From Parabacteroides sp. TM07-1AC (GTDB lineage: Bacteria > Bacteroidota > Bacteroidia > Bacteroidales > Tannerellaceae), in assembly GCF_003480915.1 (NCBI RefSeq), contig NZ_QUKD01000001.1, positions 806,001 to 870,000 of the forward strand: a stretch of DNA of 64,000 nt, written 5' to 3'. How positions within the stretch are numbered: position 1 is the first letter of the stretch; each line of letters starts with the position of its first letter. Of the stretch, positions 45,963-55,962 are shown in pieces. The translations under genes and the position numbers were made by a program. The notes below the pieces were generated by a model. The model searched no databases. It saw only the letters and a program-made list of their open reading frames with translations, and was not told the origin of the DNA.

Positions 45963-48338
45963 TTATTCAGACTTTATGCTCTCAACCGGATTAGAGTTGG
46001 CTACATGCCAGTTCTGGAAAGTGACCGTAACGAAAGTAATAACAGAGATAATAACAAAAGCCAGCAGGAATACCCACCAATACATTGGTGTACGGTAAGC
46101 GAAGTTTTCCAACCAACGGTACATTCCATAAAAAGCGACCGGAGTAGCCAGCACAAAACAAGCGGTAAGGATGATCAGGTAGCTTCTGTTGAACATGACC
46201 AGTATCTGGGAGGTAGACGATCCCAACACTTTACGGACAGCCACCTCTTTCCGGCGGTACTCGCTCTCGAATACAACCAGGCCGAATACACCGACAATGG
46301 AGATAAAGATTGCAATAACGCTGAACAGGGTGATCAGGTTGCTGATCTTCAATTCCCTTTCGTATGTCTGCTGCAGGATCTCGTCATAGAATGTAGTTTT
46401 GAAAGGATAAATCGGATCTATCTTTGTTAAACAGGCTCGCACATGTTCCATGGCAGCCCGCAGGTCGCTGCCCGCTTTCACTTTTACGTAAGCGGCAGAA
46501 TAATATTTACTGTCGACTTCCTGTCCCCATCTGTATTTACCCCATACATAAAAGGTCATCGGCGACACTTCATTTCGGAAAGAAGCGAATTTGACGTTCG
46601 AAATAAAACCGACGATCTCATCGCCATCGATCTTCTCTCCCAGTTCCAGATTATACATCTCCCGGGCTTTCTCATTAAAAATATAGCTCCCGTTTTCTTT
46701 CAAATCATCTTCGGGGCGGAAATCACGACCGTCTGTTATCTCGATTCCCATGACACGCAGGAAAGAGGGAGAAACAGGGATACACTGGAAATTGATATCC
46801 TGGTCTTTGTATATACGTCCCCATCCCATATAAAAGTCACGGCTGGACAGAACCTGTTCCGCATAAGTAATATCTTCTATTCCCGAGAATGACTTCACCT
46901 CGCTGGTCAGGACTTCCTGGTTTTTATTGACTTTACCGTTCAATTCAACCACGATCAGTTCGTCTTTATCATATCCCAAGGGGGTATTTTGCATATACCG
47001 GTTCTGTAAATACATGAACAGAGAACTGATGATCAGGATAAATGAAGCGACAAACTGGATACTTATCAGTGCACTTCGAAGTACCCGCCCTTTCGGAGAC
47101 AAACCAAAACTGCCTTTCAACACCAACGCCGGAGGAAAAGAAGTGATATAACAAGCCGGATAAATACCCGCTAATACACCTACCGCCACAGCTAAAGCAG
47201 CTGTAGTCATAATGATACCCGACTGTGCCGAAAAAGACATGTCAGCATCTACCAAAGATGCGACAAAAGTCTGCCCGGCAATAAATAACAAACCCAGCGA
47301 AATAAGATAAGCCACGATACTCACAATGACAGCTTCTCCCAACAAACTCGTCCGGAGCACGCTATCGGGACTACCCAACACTTTCTGCGTATTGATACTC
47401 TTGATACGCATCGGGGTCAGAGCGGTACTGAAATTAGTAAAGTTAATACCGGCTATCAATAAGATGACAAAAGCGATCGCAAACAGTACATGCATCGTCT
47501 GCCGGCTGGCTTTCGGCATGGAATCGAAAGAGACATTCGTCAGGAAATGTAACTTAGGCAGCGGTGTCATCATCAGCTCGATGCCGTCTTTCTCCCACTT
47601 GAAATCTTTTCCGAATTGCTGGGAGGCATCGAAATTCTTTTTGAAGTTTTCTTTGACAACTTCTATGTTGGAAGGATCATCCAGACGGAAGAAAAAGAAA
47701 TAATTCTGGTTGCCGTACTCATTGTAATTTTCTTTATCGGACATTCTCCGGTAAATAATATTCCTGACAGACGAGTTACGGGGGAAGTCTTTAAAGACAC
47801 CGCTGATCGTAGCCAATGTATTTTCGGACTCCGCGCCCATCAAGCGTTTACCTATAGCCGATTCATTTCCGAACAGGCGGCGCGCCATACTTTCAGGGAT
47901 TATAGCTGTTTCCGGTTGATCGAGTGCTGTCTCATTCCCTTCTACCATATCAAAATGGAATACACGGGTAATCCCGGCTGTCGTGTTTACAACGGGGTCC
48001 TTGAAATTCTGCCTTTCGCCGCCTTGGTCCACGCTATAAAACAACTCGGAATTCCAGGAAGACATAATCATTCCGGCTTTTACATGCGGGGATGATTCTG
48101 TAAATCCTCTTGCAAAAGGACGGCTGATAACAGCACTCATGCTACCTTGAAAATCCATATCCATCCGATAAATCGAATTGGCTTCCGGCTGGCAGGAGTC
48201 GAAATAATTGTCGTAATTTACCTGCATCATGATCACCATAAAAGCGGTAAAAGCGATGCTTAATCCCAACACATTCAGCAGTGTCGCCATTTTAAAACGG
48301 CGAAGCACACTGATAAAGTTTCTAAAAAGAGTTTTCAT
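45963..48338 (-). CDS. MacB/FtsX-type ABC transporter permease, subfamily A (copy 2)
   Basis: This 791-residue permease has the same eight-segment plan as copy 1. It starts MKTLFRNFISVLRRFKMATLLN with TM1 about 19-39, and ends FQNWHVANSNPVESIKSE. Loops LKGSFGLSPKGRVLR and RRKEVAVRKVLGSS should contact the ATPase. It is nearer to the copies at 50995 and 53547 (shared MVIMMQVNYD and KASRQTMHVL-type segments) than to copy 1. Its 89-bp upstream gap has only a small hairpin and no sigma-54-like box, so it is probably co-transcribed with the gene at 48428-50785. No clear terminator follows; read-through into copy 1 is possible. Confidence 0.9.
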   Translation of the reverse strand: MKTLFRNFISVLRRFKMATLLNVLGLSIAFTAFMVIMMQVNYDNYFDSCQPEANSIYRMDMDFQGSMSAVISRPFARGFTESSPHVKAGMIMSSWNSELFYSVDQGGERQNFKDPVVNTTAGITRVFHFDMVEGNETALDQPETAIIPESMARRLFGNESAIGKRLMGAESENTLATISGVFKDFPRNSSVRNIIYRRMSDKENYNEYGNQNYFFFFRLDDPSNIEVVKENFKKNFDASQQFGKDFKWEKDGIELMMTPLPKLHFLTNVSFDSMPKASRQTMHVLFAIAFVILLIAGINFTNFSTALTPMRIKSINTQKVLGSPDSVLRTSLLGEAVIVSIVAYLISLGLLFIAGQTFVASLVDADMSFSAQSGIIMTTAALAVAVGVLAGIYPACYITSFPPALVLKGSFGLSPKGRVLRSALISIQFVASFILIISSLFMYLQNRYMQNTPLGYDKDELIVVELNGKVNKNQEVLTSEVKSFSGIEDITYAEQVLSSRDFYMGWGRIYKDQDINFQCIPVSPSFLRVMGIEITDGRDFRPEDDLKENGSYIFNEKAREMYNLELGEKIDGDEIVGFISNVKFASFRNEVSPMTFYVWGKYRWGQEVDSKYYSAAYVKVKAGSDLRAAMEHVRACLTKIDPIYPFKTTFYDEILQQTYERELKISNLITLFSVIAIFISIVGVFGLVVFESEYRRKEVAVRKVLGSSTSQILVMFNRSYLIILTACFVLATPVAFYGMYRWLENFAYRTPMYWWVFLLAFVIISVITFVTVTFQNWHVANSNPVESIKSE

Positions 48339-48363
48339 ATCGATTAATTATTATTTCGATTTA

Positions 48364-48386
48364 AGGTTGTTCCCACAAACAACTTT
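48364..48386 (-). other. Small hairpin between two permease genes
   Basis: AAGTTGTT pairs with AACAACCT (minus strand, one G-U) around a short GC-rich loop. It is followed by TAAATC, not a T-run, so it is more likely a processing or stability stem than a terminator. Confidence 0.35.
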
Positions 48387-48427
48387 ATTATAAAAAACGT
48401 AATAATTTTACAGAGGTTGCATGATTC

Positions 48428-50785
48428 TCATTCTGTTTTTATACTTTCTACCGGATTTTCGCTGGCTGTACTCCAATTTTGGAACGAAACAATCAGGATC
48501 GTGATAACTGAAACAAAAATAAAGGCAATTGCATACACCCACCAATACAAAGGTATCTTATAGGCAAAATATGACAGCCACCGGTTCATTGCAAAATAAG
48601 CAACAGGTATCGACAGGATAAAACAAATTACCAAAATACGCGCATATACTTTATTGAACATGATCAATATCTGTGAGGTAGTTGCACCATGTACTTTTCG
48701 GAGACCTATTTCTTTTCTCTTATACTCACTTTCGAAGATCACTAAGCCCAAAACCCCTACTATCGAAATAAAAACAGCTACCAGACTGAACAAAGAAATC
48801 AGCCAGCCTATACTCAACTCACGTTTATAAAGATTATTCAGGATCGTATCATAAAACGATACCTCGACCGGAAAATCCTTGTCTACCGAAGTAAACGCTT
48901 TTCCAATAGAGGCAATGGCTTCGCGGATATTGGCTCCGGCTTTTATCTTTATATAGGCATATCTCGGATGAAAATCTTTTTCAGCCGGTACATAAAATGC
49001 CATCGGTTCGACAGTGGTACGGAAAGAAGCATACTTTACATCATCTATAAAACCGGCGATCACGGCAGGAGGTACTTCAACATAAGCATTTCCTGTAATA
49101 TATTCACCTGCCACCAGGTCATACTGTAACCTGGCTGTTTCATTAAAGATATAAGCTCCTCCTGCCGATGCTGTATCTTCCTGATAAAAAGCACGACCGG
49201 ATATAACCGGAATATTCATTACCTGAAGGAAATTAGGATCAACTGTGAATAATTTAAACGTTAGAATATTATTTCTGTAGCCCCGTCCAAAAGTAGAATA
49301 TTGATCACCTCCTGACAATAAATCTTCGGCAAAAGCCACCTCTTGTATAGACGACTCATTCTTTAACTGGCTTTCCAATGTTCCTGTATTTTTTATCAAC
49401 TTCCCGCTTAACTCAACAATAGCAACCTGATCTTTATTAAAGCCCAAAGAAGAAGAAACCATATAATGATTCTGCAGATAAATAAACAAGGCAGCTATGA
49501 TCAATACAAAAGAGATGACAAACTGGAAAGAAATAAGAAGACTTCTTAATTTTCTTCCGGCAGGAGTCAACCCGTATGAACCTTTCAACACCAATGCCGG
49601 AGAAAAAGAAGTGATACGCCAGGCAGGATATACCCCCGCTAAAACTCCCACTGTTATGGCCAATATCCCCGTCAATGCCAACAAAGGAATATTGGAAGCC
49701 AGCGACATGTCTCCACTTATCATATCTGCAAGCCAGGTATTCGCCATTCCTCTGACAATAAACAGCGAAATAACAAAAGAAACCAAACAAATCATTACTG
49801 CCTCTACCAGCATGGCACAACGTAATATCCTATCGGAACCTCCCAGTATTTTCTGCGTATTAATACTACGGACACGTATTGGAACTAATGCATTGCTGAA
49901 GTTTGTAAAATTGATCCCGGCAATAAACACTATCAATAGAGCCACAGTGAACAGAATCAAGACCAATGTACGATTACCTTTATCTTTCAATGAATCGAAC
50001 TGAGAATCCGCTTCATAATAAATATCTGTTAATTGGGTAAGCCTTACATCACGCATTTCCCAATCATACTCTTGCCTGTTTAAATGTTTTTTGAAATTAG
50101 CTATTATCTGATCTTTTTGGTTAGGATCATCCAATAAAACATACAACTGATAACCATTAGCATTCCAGTTATCCTGATCTACTTTCCCATTGATTCCTTT
50201 ATACACTGCATTCTGTATCACAGAATTTGCTGGAAAATCTTTATATACGCCACCGACTGTAAATGATGAATTATCGGTCATCAACAGTTTACCGACAGCC
50301 TGATCTTCTCCAAAAAACTTTTGGGCCTGACTCTTTGAAATCAGAACAGTACCCGGATTCTCTACACTCTCAGCATTACCCTCCAGCATTTGGAAATCAA
50401 AAATAGCGGCATATTCCGGAGTCATACCGTTCACTGTACACCAAAAGCCAGCATCGTCATTATTTCCTGTTTCAGCCTTTAAAGCCAGTCGAGCTCCCCA
50501 AGAATTAAGTAATGCTCCTTTCTCTATATGGGGAGACGATTGAATAAAAGCATTGGCAAAAGGAGGAGATACAACTACCTGATTTCCCCAATCCGGAGTA
50601 TAAAGTCCTACCCTGAAGATTCGTTCCGCATTTTTCTGATACCTGTCGAATCCCCAGTCATATTGCAGCTGGATCATTAAAATTATAAAAGCTGCAAAGG
50701 CAACACTAAGCCCCAATACATTTAATAGAGTTGCCACCTTAAACCGACGAGCTACTCCCAACAAATTCCTGATAATTGTTTTCAT
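48428..50785 (-). CDS. MacB/FtsX-type ABC transporter permease, subfamily A (copy 3)
   Basis: This 785-residue permease shares the eight-segment plan (TM1 about 19-38, KVATLLNVLGLSVAFAAFIIL) and the loops LKGSYGLTPAGRKLR and KRKEIGLRKVHGAT. It is the most divergent subfamily A copy and visibly more AT-rich than its neighbours, which may mean a separate origin. Its upstream 209 bp hold a sigma-54-like element, paired dyads, and between them the terminator of the preceding gene. The predicted 5' leader is about 70 nt, longer than for the other copies. No ATPase gene is linked here. Confidence 0.9.
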   Translation of the reverse strand: MKTIIRNLLGVARRFKVATLLNVLGLSVAFAAFIILMIQLQYDWGFDRYQKNAERIFRVGLYTPDWGNQVVVSPPFANAFIQSSPHIEKGALLNSWGARLALKAETGNNDDAGFWCTVNGMTPEYAAIFDFQMLEGNAESVENPGTVLISKSQAQKFFGEDQAVGKLLMTDNSSFTVGGVYKDFPANSVIQNAVYKGINGKVDQDNWNANGYQLYVLLDDPNQKDQIIANFKKHLNRQEYDWEMRDVRLTQLTDIYYEADSQFDSLKDKGNRTLVLILFTVALLIVFIAGINFTNFSNALVPIRVRSINTQKILGGSDRILRCAMLVEAVMICLVSFVISLFIVRGMANTWLADMISGDMSLASNIPLLALTGILAITVGVLAGVYPAWRITSFSPALVLKGSYGLTPAGRKLRSLLISFQFVISFVLIIAALFIYLQNHYMVSSSLGFNKDQVAIVELSGKLIKNTGTLESQLKNESSIQEVAFAEDLLSGGDQYSTFGRGYRNNILTFKLFTVDPNFLQVMNIPVISGRAFYQEDTASAGGAYIFNETARLQYDLVAGEYITGNAYVEVPPAVIAGFIDDVKYASFRTTVEPMAFYVPAEKDFHPRYAYIKIKAGANIREAIASIGKAFTSVDKDFPVEVSFYDTILNNLYKRELSIGWLISLFSLVAVFISIVGVLGLVIFESEYKRKEIGLRKVHGATTSQILIMFNKVYARILVICFILSIPVAYFAMNRWLSYFAYKIPLYWWVYAIAFIFVSVITILIVSFQNWSTASENPVESIKTE

Positions 50786-50868
50786 AATCGTATCGAATTA
50801 ACGTTATAATCTGAATGATATATCCTCTTATGCTGTGCTATCCGTTATATCATTTTAGTTAATTCCAC

Positions 50869-50884
50869 TCAAATAATGTGCCAA
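50869..50884 (-). promoter_or_regulatory. Sigma-54-like promoter B
   Basis: On the minus strand TGGCAC (50883-50878), 5 bp, then TTGA (50872-50869). It lies 83 bp before the ATG at 50785. Confidence 0.7.
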
Positions 50885-50898
50885 AGACATAAATATGT

Positions 50899-50930
50899 AA
50901 AAAACAAGGCATTGCTTGCGCAACGCCTTG
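50899..50930 (-). terminator. Terminator of the permease gene ending at 50995
   Basis: CAAGGCGTTGC and GCAATGCCTTG (minus strand, one mismatch) form an 11-bp stem followed by six T. It lies between the dyads and the sigma-54-like promoter of the next gene. Confidence 0.8.
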
Positions 50931-50937
50931 CCGGAGG

Positions 50938-50975
50938 TGTCCAATATTTAGACACAGGTGTATAATTATTAGACA
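50938..50975. promoter_or_regulatory. Paired 17-bp dyads, activator-site candidate B
   Basis: TGTCCAATATTTAGACA (50938-50954) and TGTATAATTATTAGACA (50959-50975), centres 21 bp apart; the second is identical to the second dyad of region A. The pair is 54 bp upstream of the sigma-54-like element. Confidence 0.75.
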
Positions 50976-50994
50976 AAACAAACCATGAATCTGT

Positions 50995-53385
50995 CTAATT
51001 ATCTTTTATGCTATATACCGGATTTTCATTGGCTGTCCGCCAGTTCTGAAAAGTCACTGTCAGGATCGTGATAAAGAAAATCAGAGCGAAAGACAAGGCG
51101 AATACCCACCAGTAAACCGGAGTTTTATAAGCAAAGTTTTCCAGCCATTTATTGACGGCATAATAGGCCGCCGGAGCTGCCAGCACAAAACAAACTGCCA
51201 GAATCCGTATGTATGTTTTATTGAACATGATCAGGATTTGAGAAGTAGTCGAACCCAACACCTTACGGACACCTATTTCCTTCCGGCGATACTGGCTGTC
51301 GAACACGACCAGACCGAAAACCCCGACCATCGAGATAAAGACAGCGATCAGGCTGAACAGGGTAATCAATGCACCCAGGTTTGTCTCCTTCTCATACAAA
51401 TTATTCAGTACATCATCAAAGAAGCGGACATTAAAAGGATAATCCGATTGGATTTCACTCAACACCTTTTTTACATGCTCCATAGCAGCCAGCTTGTCCG
51501 TTCCGGCCCCCACACGGATGTAGCCAAAGGTGGATTGTTCGTTACGGCTGGTTCCGGGTACATAAAAGGCCATCGGCGTAATCTCCATCCGGAAAGAGGC
51601 CGCTTTAATATCCGGGCAGAAACCAACTATTTCCGCTCCGTAGATTTTATCACCCAACTGAATATCGTAGGCTTTCCGGGCTGATTCGTTGAAAACGTAG
51701 ACACCCTCTGCCGTCAAAGCATCTTCGGGCCGGAAGTCACGTCCTTCACTGACCGGAATACCTAATACCTGCAAGAAAGAGGGATCGACCGGCAGACATT
51801 GATACTGGATATATTTACCATTCAACTCACGTCCCCAGGTCGAATACTGGTCCTGTCCCGACAACTGAAATCCTGCTGCAGTCACATCCTCGATACCGGA
51901 GAAAGACTTCAGACGATTCTTGAAAGAATCCTTATTTTTCATAACTTTAGCAGTCAGGTCGGTTACGATAATTTCATCTTTGTCATATCCCAGGGAACTT
52001 GTCCGCATGTAGTTGTTTTGCATATACATAAACATGGCCCCGATGATCAAAGCAAACGAAGCGATGAACTGTACGCTGATCAATACATTCCGCAGCAACC
52101 GTCCTTTAGGAGAAAGTCCGAAACTACCCTTCAACACCAGGGCTGGCGAGAAAGAGGTAATATAGTAAGCCGGATAAAGTCCTGCCAACAAACCAAGCAA
52201 GATGGCAAGCACGCCGGTTACGCTAATCAATACCGGATGAGCCGTCAACGAGAGATCAGCTCCGACCAATGCCTTGAGTGGAGTATCAGCAGCCAGATAA
52301 ACAGCCACCAGTGCCAATATAAATGCGATGAAACTGATACCGACCGCTTCCATCAATAGGGAGAAACGCAAGGTACCATCGGAGCTTCCCAATACTTTCT
52401 GTGTATTGATGCTTTTGATACGCATCGGCGTAAGTGCCGTACTGAAATTGGTGAAGTTTATTCCTGCAATAAGTATAATCACAAAGGCGATAGCCATAAG
52501 CACTAACAGCGTCTGCCGGCTCGTTTTGGGAGCCATATCGAAGGCTACATCCGTTACGTAATGCAGTTCCGGCAATGGGGTCAACTGGAAATTCACAGTT
52601 TTGTTTCCCCACATATTTTTCTCCAGATCGTTTTTCTTGTAATAATCCAGAAACTCGCTGACCAGGTTTTCAGCCGATGCAGGACTGTCCAGAAGCAGAT
52701 AGGCATTATAACTGGAGTTTCCCCACTCATGCAATCCTTCTTTATCATCTATTTTCAGATAGACAGCATTCTGAAGGATACCGTTCACGGGAAAATCGCG
52801 GTAAACCCCTCCTACCGTATAATCGATCTCGGCAATGGTAAACATTCCCGAAAAGCGTCCTTGTGTATCTGCCGCTTTCATGTGACGTCCGACAGCAAAC
52901 TCCGTACCGAATATCTTCTGTGCCATGCTGGCCGGAATCAGTATCTTCTCGGGATCTTCCAGAGCCTTTGCCGAACCATCCAACATATCGAAAGTAAACA
53001 CATCGGCAAATGAAGAATAGACCGGCAAATTCGGCTCCATATAGCTGACCCGCTCTCCTGTGCCCACATCGGCCAGAAAAACCGTTTGGCTGTACATCGG
53101 ATAAGTCAGCGCACCGGCAACAATATGCGGTGAGAAATTGAAAAACGCATCCGCCAACGGCCTGGAGAGAACAGCTTGTAAGCCATCATCATCGCCCCAC
53201 TTCATTTCCAGCCGGTAAATCCGGTTGGCCTCTTTATGGAATTTATCGAAATTCCTGTCATAATCGACCTGCATCATGATTACCATAAAGGCTGCAAAAG
53301 CAATGCTCAGTCCCAATACATTCAACAGCGTCGCCATTTTAAACCGGCGCAATACGCTTAACAAGTTTCTAATAATTGTCTTCAT
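50995..53385 (-). CDS. MacB/FtsX-type ABC transporter permease, subfamily A (copy 4)
   Basis: This 796-residue permease has TM1 about 19-39 (MATLLNVLGLSIAFAAFMVI), a MacB-core domain to about 285, four central segments, a second periplasmic domain and three C-terminal segments, ending FQNWRTANENPVYSIKDN. It is a close paralogue of the next gene (53547-55934), and the similarity runs past the stop codon into the 3' flank, so the pair arose by a fairly recent tandem duplication. It has its own sigma-54-like promoter and dyads and its own terminator, so it is probably a single-gene unit. Confidence 0.9.
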   Translation of the reverse strand: MKTIIRNLLSVLRRFKMATLLNVLGLSIAFAAFMVIMMQVDYDRNFDKFHKEANRIYRLEMKWGDDDGLQAVLSRPLADAFFNFSPHIVAGALTYPMYSQTVFLADVGTGERVSYMEPNLPVYSSFADVFTFDMLDGSAKALEDPEKILIPASMAQKIFGTEFAVGRHMKAADTQGRFSGMFTIAEIDYTVGGVYRDFPVNGILQNAVYLKIDDKEGLHEWGNSSYNAYLLLDSPASAENLVSEFLDYYKKNDLEKNMWGNKTVNFQLTPLPELHYVTDVAFDMAPKTSRQTLLVLMAIAFVIILIAGINFTNFSTALTPMRIKSINTQKVLGSSDGTLRFSLLMEAVGISFIAFILALVAVYLAADTPLKALVGADLSLTAHPVLISVTGVLAILLGLLAGLYPAYYITSFSPALVLKGSFGLSPKGRLLRNVLISVQFIASFALIIGAMFMYMQNNYMRTSSLGYDKDEIIVTDLTAKVMKNKDSFKNRLKSFSGIEDVTAAGFQLSGQDQYSTWGRELNGKYIQYQCLPVDPSFLQVLGIPVSEGRDFRPEDALTAEGVYVFNESARKAYDIQLGDKIYGAEIVGFCPDIKAASFRMEITPMAFYVPGTSRNEQSTFGYIRVGAGTDKLAAMEHVKKVLSEIQSDYPFNVRFFDDVLNNLYEKETNLGALITLFSLIAVFISMVGVFGLVVFDSQYRRKEIGVRKVLGSTTSQILIMFNKTYIRILAVCFVLAAPAAYYAVNKWLENFAYKTPVYWWVFALSFALIFFITILTVTFQNWRTANENPVYSIKDN

Positions 53386-53417
53386 ATCTATTAGTTCATT
53401 TCTTTCTGGCCAATATA

Positions 53418-53433
53418 ATTCAAATACTGTGCC
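53418..53433 (-). promoter_or_regulatory. Sigma-54-like promoter C
   Basis: On the minus strand TGGCAC (53432-53427), 5 bp, then TTGA (53421-53418). It lies 32 bp before the ATG at 53385. Confidence 0.7.
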
Positions 53434-53454
53434 AAAAGAGATAAACCAATAATA

Positions 53455-53480
53455 AACAAGGCGTTATAAATATAACGCCT
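53455..53480 (-). terminator. Terminator of the permease gene ending at 53547
   Basis: CAAGGCGTTATA and TATAACGCCTTG form a perfect 12-bp stem with a 2-nt loop, followed on the minus strand by TTTATTATTGG. It shares the outer stem sequence with the terminator at 50899-50930. Confidence 0.75.
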
Positions 53481-53487
53481 TGCCGTA

Positions 53488-53525
53488 TATGTCTAATATT
53501 TGGACACTGATGTATAATAATTAGA
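53488..53525. promoter_or_regulatory. Paired 17-bp dyads, activator-site candidate C
   Basis: TGTCTAATATTTGGACA (53488-53504) and TGTATAATAATTAGACA (53509-53525), centres 21 bp apart, 55 bp upstream of the sigma-54-like element. Confidence 0.75.
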
Positions 53526-53546
53526 CAAAACAAACCATGAATATGC

Positions 53547-55934
53547 CTAATTATCTTTTATGCTGTACACCGGATTTTCATTGGCTACCCGCCAGTTCTG
53601 GAAAGTCACCGTCAGAATGGTGAGGCAGAAAACCAATAAGAAAGCAAGCATAAATACCCACCAATAAACCGGTGTTTTGAGGGCAAAGTTTTCCAGCCAT
53701 TTATGGATAGCATAGTAGGCAACCGGAGCCGCCAAGGCAAAACAGATACATAATATATATATGTAAGTCTTATTAAACATGATCAGGATCTCGGAAGTAG
53801 TCGAGCCCATTATTTTTCGTATGCCGATTTCTTTTTTGCGGTATTGGCTATCGAATACCACCAGTCCGAATACTCCGACCATCGAAATGAACACGGCAAT
53901 CAAACTGAATAGGGTTATCAGCGAACTCAGGTTCTCTTCCTTCTCATACAAAGTATTTAATACCTGATCGAAGAACTTAACGTTAAACGGATAATCCGGA
54001 TGTATCTCATTTAGTACACTTTTCACATGAGCCATTGCTGCTTGCAGGTTCGAATCACCCTTTACCTTTATATAAGCATAATCCGCTCCACCGCCATACC
54101 CCTTACCACGCACATAGAAAGCCATAGGAGTAACTTCTGTACGGAAGGACGCAAATTTTATATCCGGAATAAAGCCGACTATGTTGGCTCCATCGATCTT
54201 ATCCCCCAAACTTATATCGTATAGATTTCTCGCCCGTTCATTAAATATGAAAGCCCCTTCGGCTGTCAAAGCATCTTCCTCCCGGAAATCCCGGCCCTCA
54301 GTCACAGGAATATTCATGACCTTAAGAAACGACGGATCTATCGGCATGCACTGGAACTGTATATTCTCGCCTTTCAATTCACGCCCCCACTCCATATATT
54401 GATCCTGGCTCGATAGCATGAACTCACCATAAGTGACATCCTCTATACCTGAAAAAGTCTTCAGGCTACTCCTGAAAGCGTCCGAACTCTTCAATACAGG
54501 TGCAGTCAGGTTCGTCACAATTATTTGATCCTTATCATACCCTAACGGACTATTTTGCATAAAGCGATTCTGCAAAGACATAAACATCGAACCGATAATC
54601 AAAGTAAAAGAAACTATAAACTGTATGCATATAAGCACATTACGCAATCTTCGTCCTGCTGGAGACAGACCGAAACTCCCTTTCAAAACCAATGCCGGAG
54701 AAAAAGAAGTCATATAATAGGAAGGATACAAACCTGCTAGTAATCCGGTCAGCAATGCGATCAAAGCCGTTGCGGAAAGTAACAACGGATGGGCAAACAA
54801 AGACATATCCGCATCTACCAACTTCGCTATCGTACTGTTGCCAGCCATATGGACCATCCACAAAGCCAGTAAATAAGCCACCGTACTGATACAAACAGCC
54901 TCCATCAATAGCGAGAAGCGCAATACGCCATCGGAACTGCCCAACACCTTTTGTGTATTAATACTTTTCACACGCATCGGCGTCAGTGCCGTACTGAAAT
55001 TGGTAAAATTTATACCTGCAATAATCAGTATGACCAATGAAATAGCGATAAGAACCAATACCGTTTGCCGACTAGACTTGGGAGTCATATCGAAAGTTAC
55101 ATCCATTGCATAATGTACATCCGGTAAACGAGTCAAGCGAAAATTAGGCTCACCTGAATACCACGACATATTCTTTCCCAGTTCATTCTTTTTATAATAG
55201 ACTAAAAAATCACTCACCAGATCCTTTGCTGACTCAGGATGGTCAAGACGGACATAAAAGTTATAGCTTGAATTTCCCCAATTATGCAAATCTGCTTTCT
55301 CATCCATCTTCAAAAAAATAGCATTTCGGATAATACTATTAAGGGGAAGATCCTTATAAATGCCACCTATCGTGTAATTTCCTTCCGGTGTAGTGAAAAA
55401 ACCGACCAACAGTCCTTTACTCTCCTTTGCTGTAATCTGTTTACCAACAGCCGACTCTTCTCCGAATATTTTACGCGCCAAACTTTCCGGAACCAGCACC
55501 TTACCCGGTTCTTTCAGAGCATCTACCGAACCATCCAATATATCGAAGTCAAAGACATCCGTAAAAGAAGGATCAACAATCATGGTCGGTTCCATATAGG
55601 TACTTTTTTCTACTCCTTTATCGACCGAATAAAATGTTTCATTATAAAACGGAGAGGTAACCGCCCCTGCCACAATATGCGGAGAGAAATTCATAAAAAC
55701 ATTAGCCATCGGACGTGACAGGACAGCCTGTGTCGACTCCTTATCCCACTGAAGCTCCACTCGGTAGATATTATCCGCATTCTTATGGAACGTATCGAAG
55801 TTCTTATCATAGTCCACTTGCATCATTATCACCATAAAAGCGGCAAAAGCCACAGATAATCCAAGGATGTTAAGAATAGTTGCCATCTTAAAACGGCGCA
55901 ATACACTGATAAAATTTCGAATAATTGTTTTCAT
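53547..55934 (-). CDS. MacB/FtsX-type ABC transporter permease, subfamily A (copy 5)
   Basis: This 795-residue permease closely matches copy 4 along its length, including RRFKMATILNILGLSVAFAA at the start and the same last twelve residues. The loop RKKEIGIRKIMGSTTSEILI is the conserved cytoplasmic part. It starts 28 bp after the subfamily B gene at 55963-58305 stops, so it is most likely the last gene of a unit driven from upstream of 63142. It has no sigma-54-like box of its own. The perfect hairpin at 53455-53480 ends the unit. Confidence 0.9.
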   Translation of the reverse strand: MKTIIRNFISVLRRFKMATILNILGLSVAFAAFMVIMMQVDYDKNFDTFHKNADNIYRVELQWDKESTQAVLSRPMANVFMNFSPHIVAGAVTSPFYNETFYSVDKGVEKSTYMEPTMIVDPSFTDVFDFDILDGSVDALKEPGKVLVPESLARKIFGEESAVGKQITAKESKGLLVGFFTTPEGNYTIGGIYKDLPLNSIIRNAIFLKMDEKADLHNWGNSSYNFYVRLDHPESAKDLVSDFLVYYKKNELGKNMSWYSGEPNFRLTRLPDVHYAMDVTFDMTPKSSRQTVLVLIAISLVILIIAGINFTNFSTALTPMRVKSINTQKVLGSSDGVLRFSLLMEAVCISTVAYLLALWMVHMAGNSTIAKLVDADMSLFAHPLLLSATALIALLTGLLAGLYPSYYMTSFSPALVLKGSFGLSPAGRRLRNVLICIQFIVSFTLIIGSMFMSLQNRFMQNSPLGYDKDQIIVTNLTAPVLKSSDAFRSSLKTFSGIEDVTYGEFMLSSQDQYMEWGRELKGENIQFQCMPIDPSFLKVMNIPVTEGRDFREEDALTAEGAFIFNERARNLYDISLGDKIDGANIVGFIPDIKFASFRTEVTPMAFYVRGKGYGGGADYAYIKVKGDSNLQAAMAHVKSVLNEIHPDYPFNVKFFDQVLNTLYEKEENLSSLITLFSLIAVFISMVGVFGLVVFDSQYRKKEIGIRKIMGSTTSEILIMFNKTYIYILCICFALAAPVAYYAIHKWLENFALKTPVYWWVFMLAFLLVFCLTILTVTFQNWRVANENPVYSIKDN

Positions 55935-55962
55935 TTCTTTGTGTTGTTTATATATGGCTAAC

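Noticed and set aside
48339..48427. Fifth sigma-54 module upstream of the gene at 45963-48338
   Set aside because: No TGGCA box or TGTCTAAT-type dyad is present in this gap.
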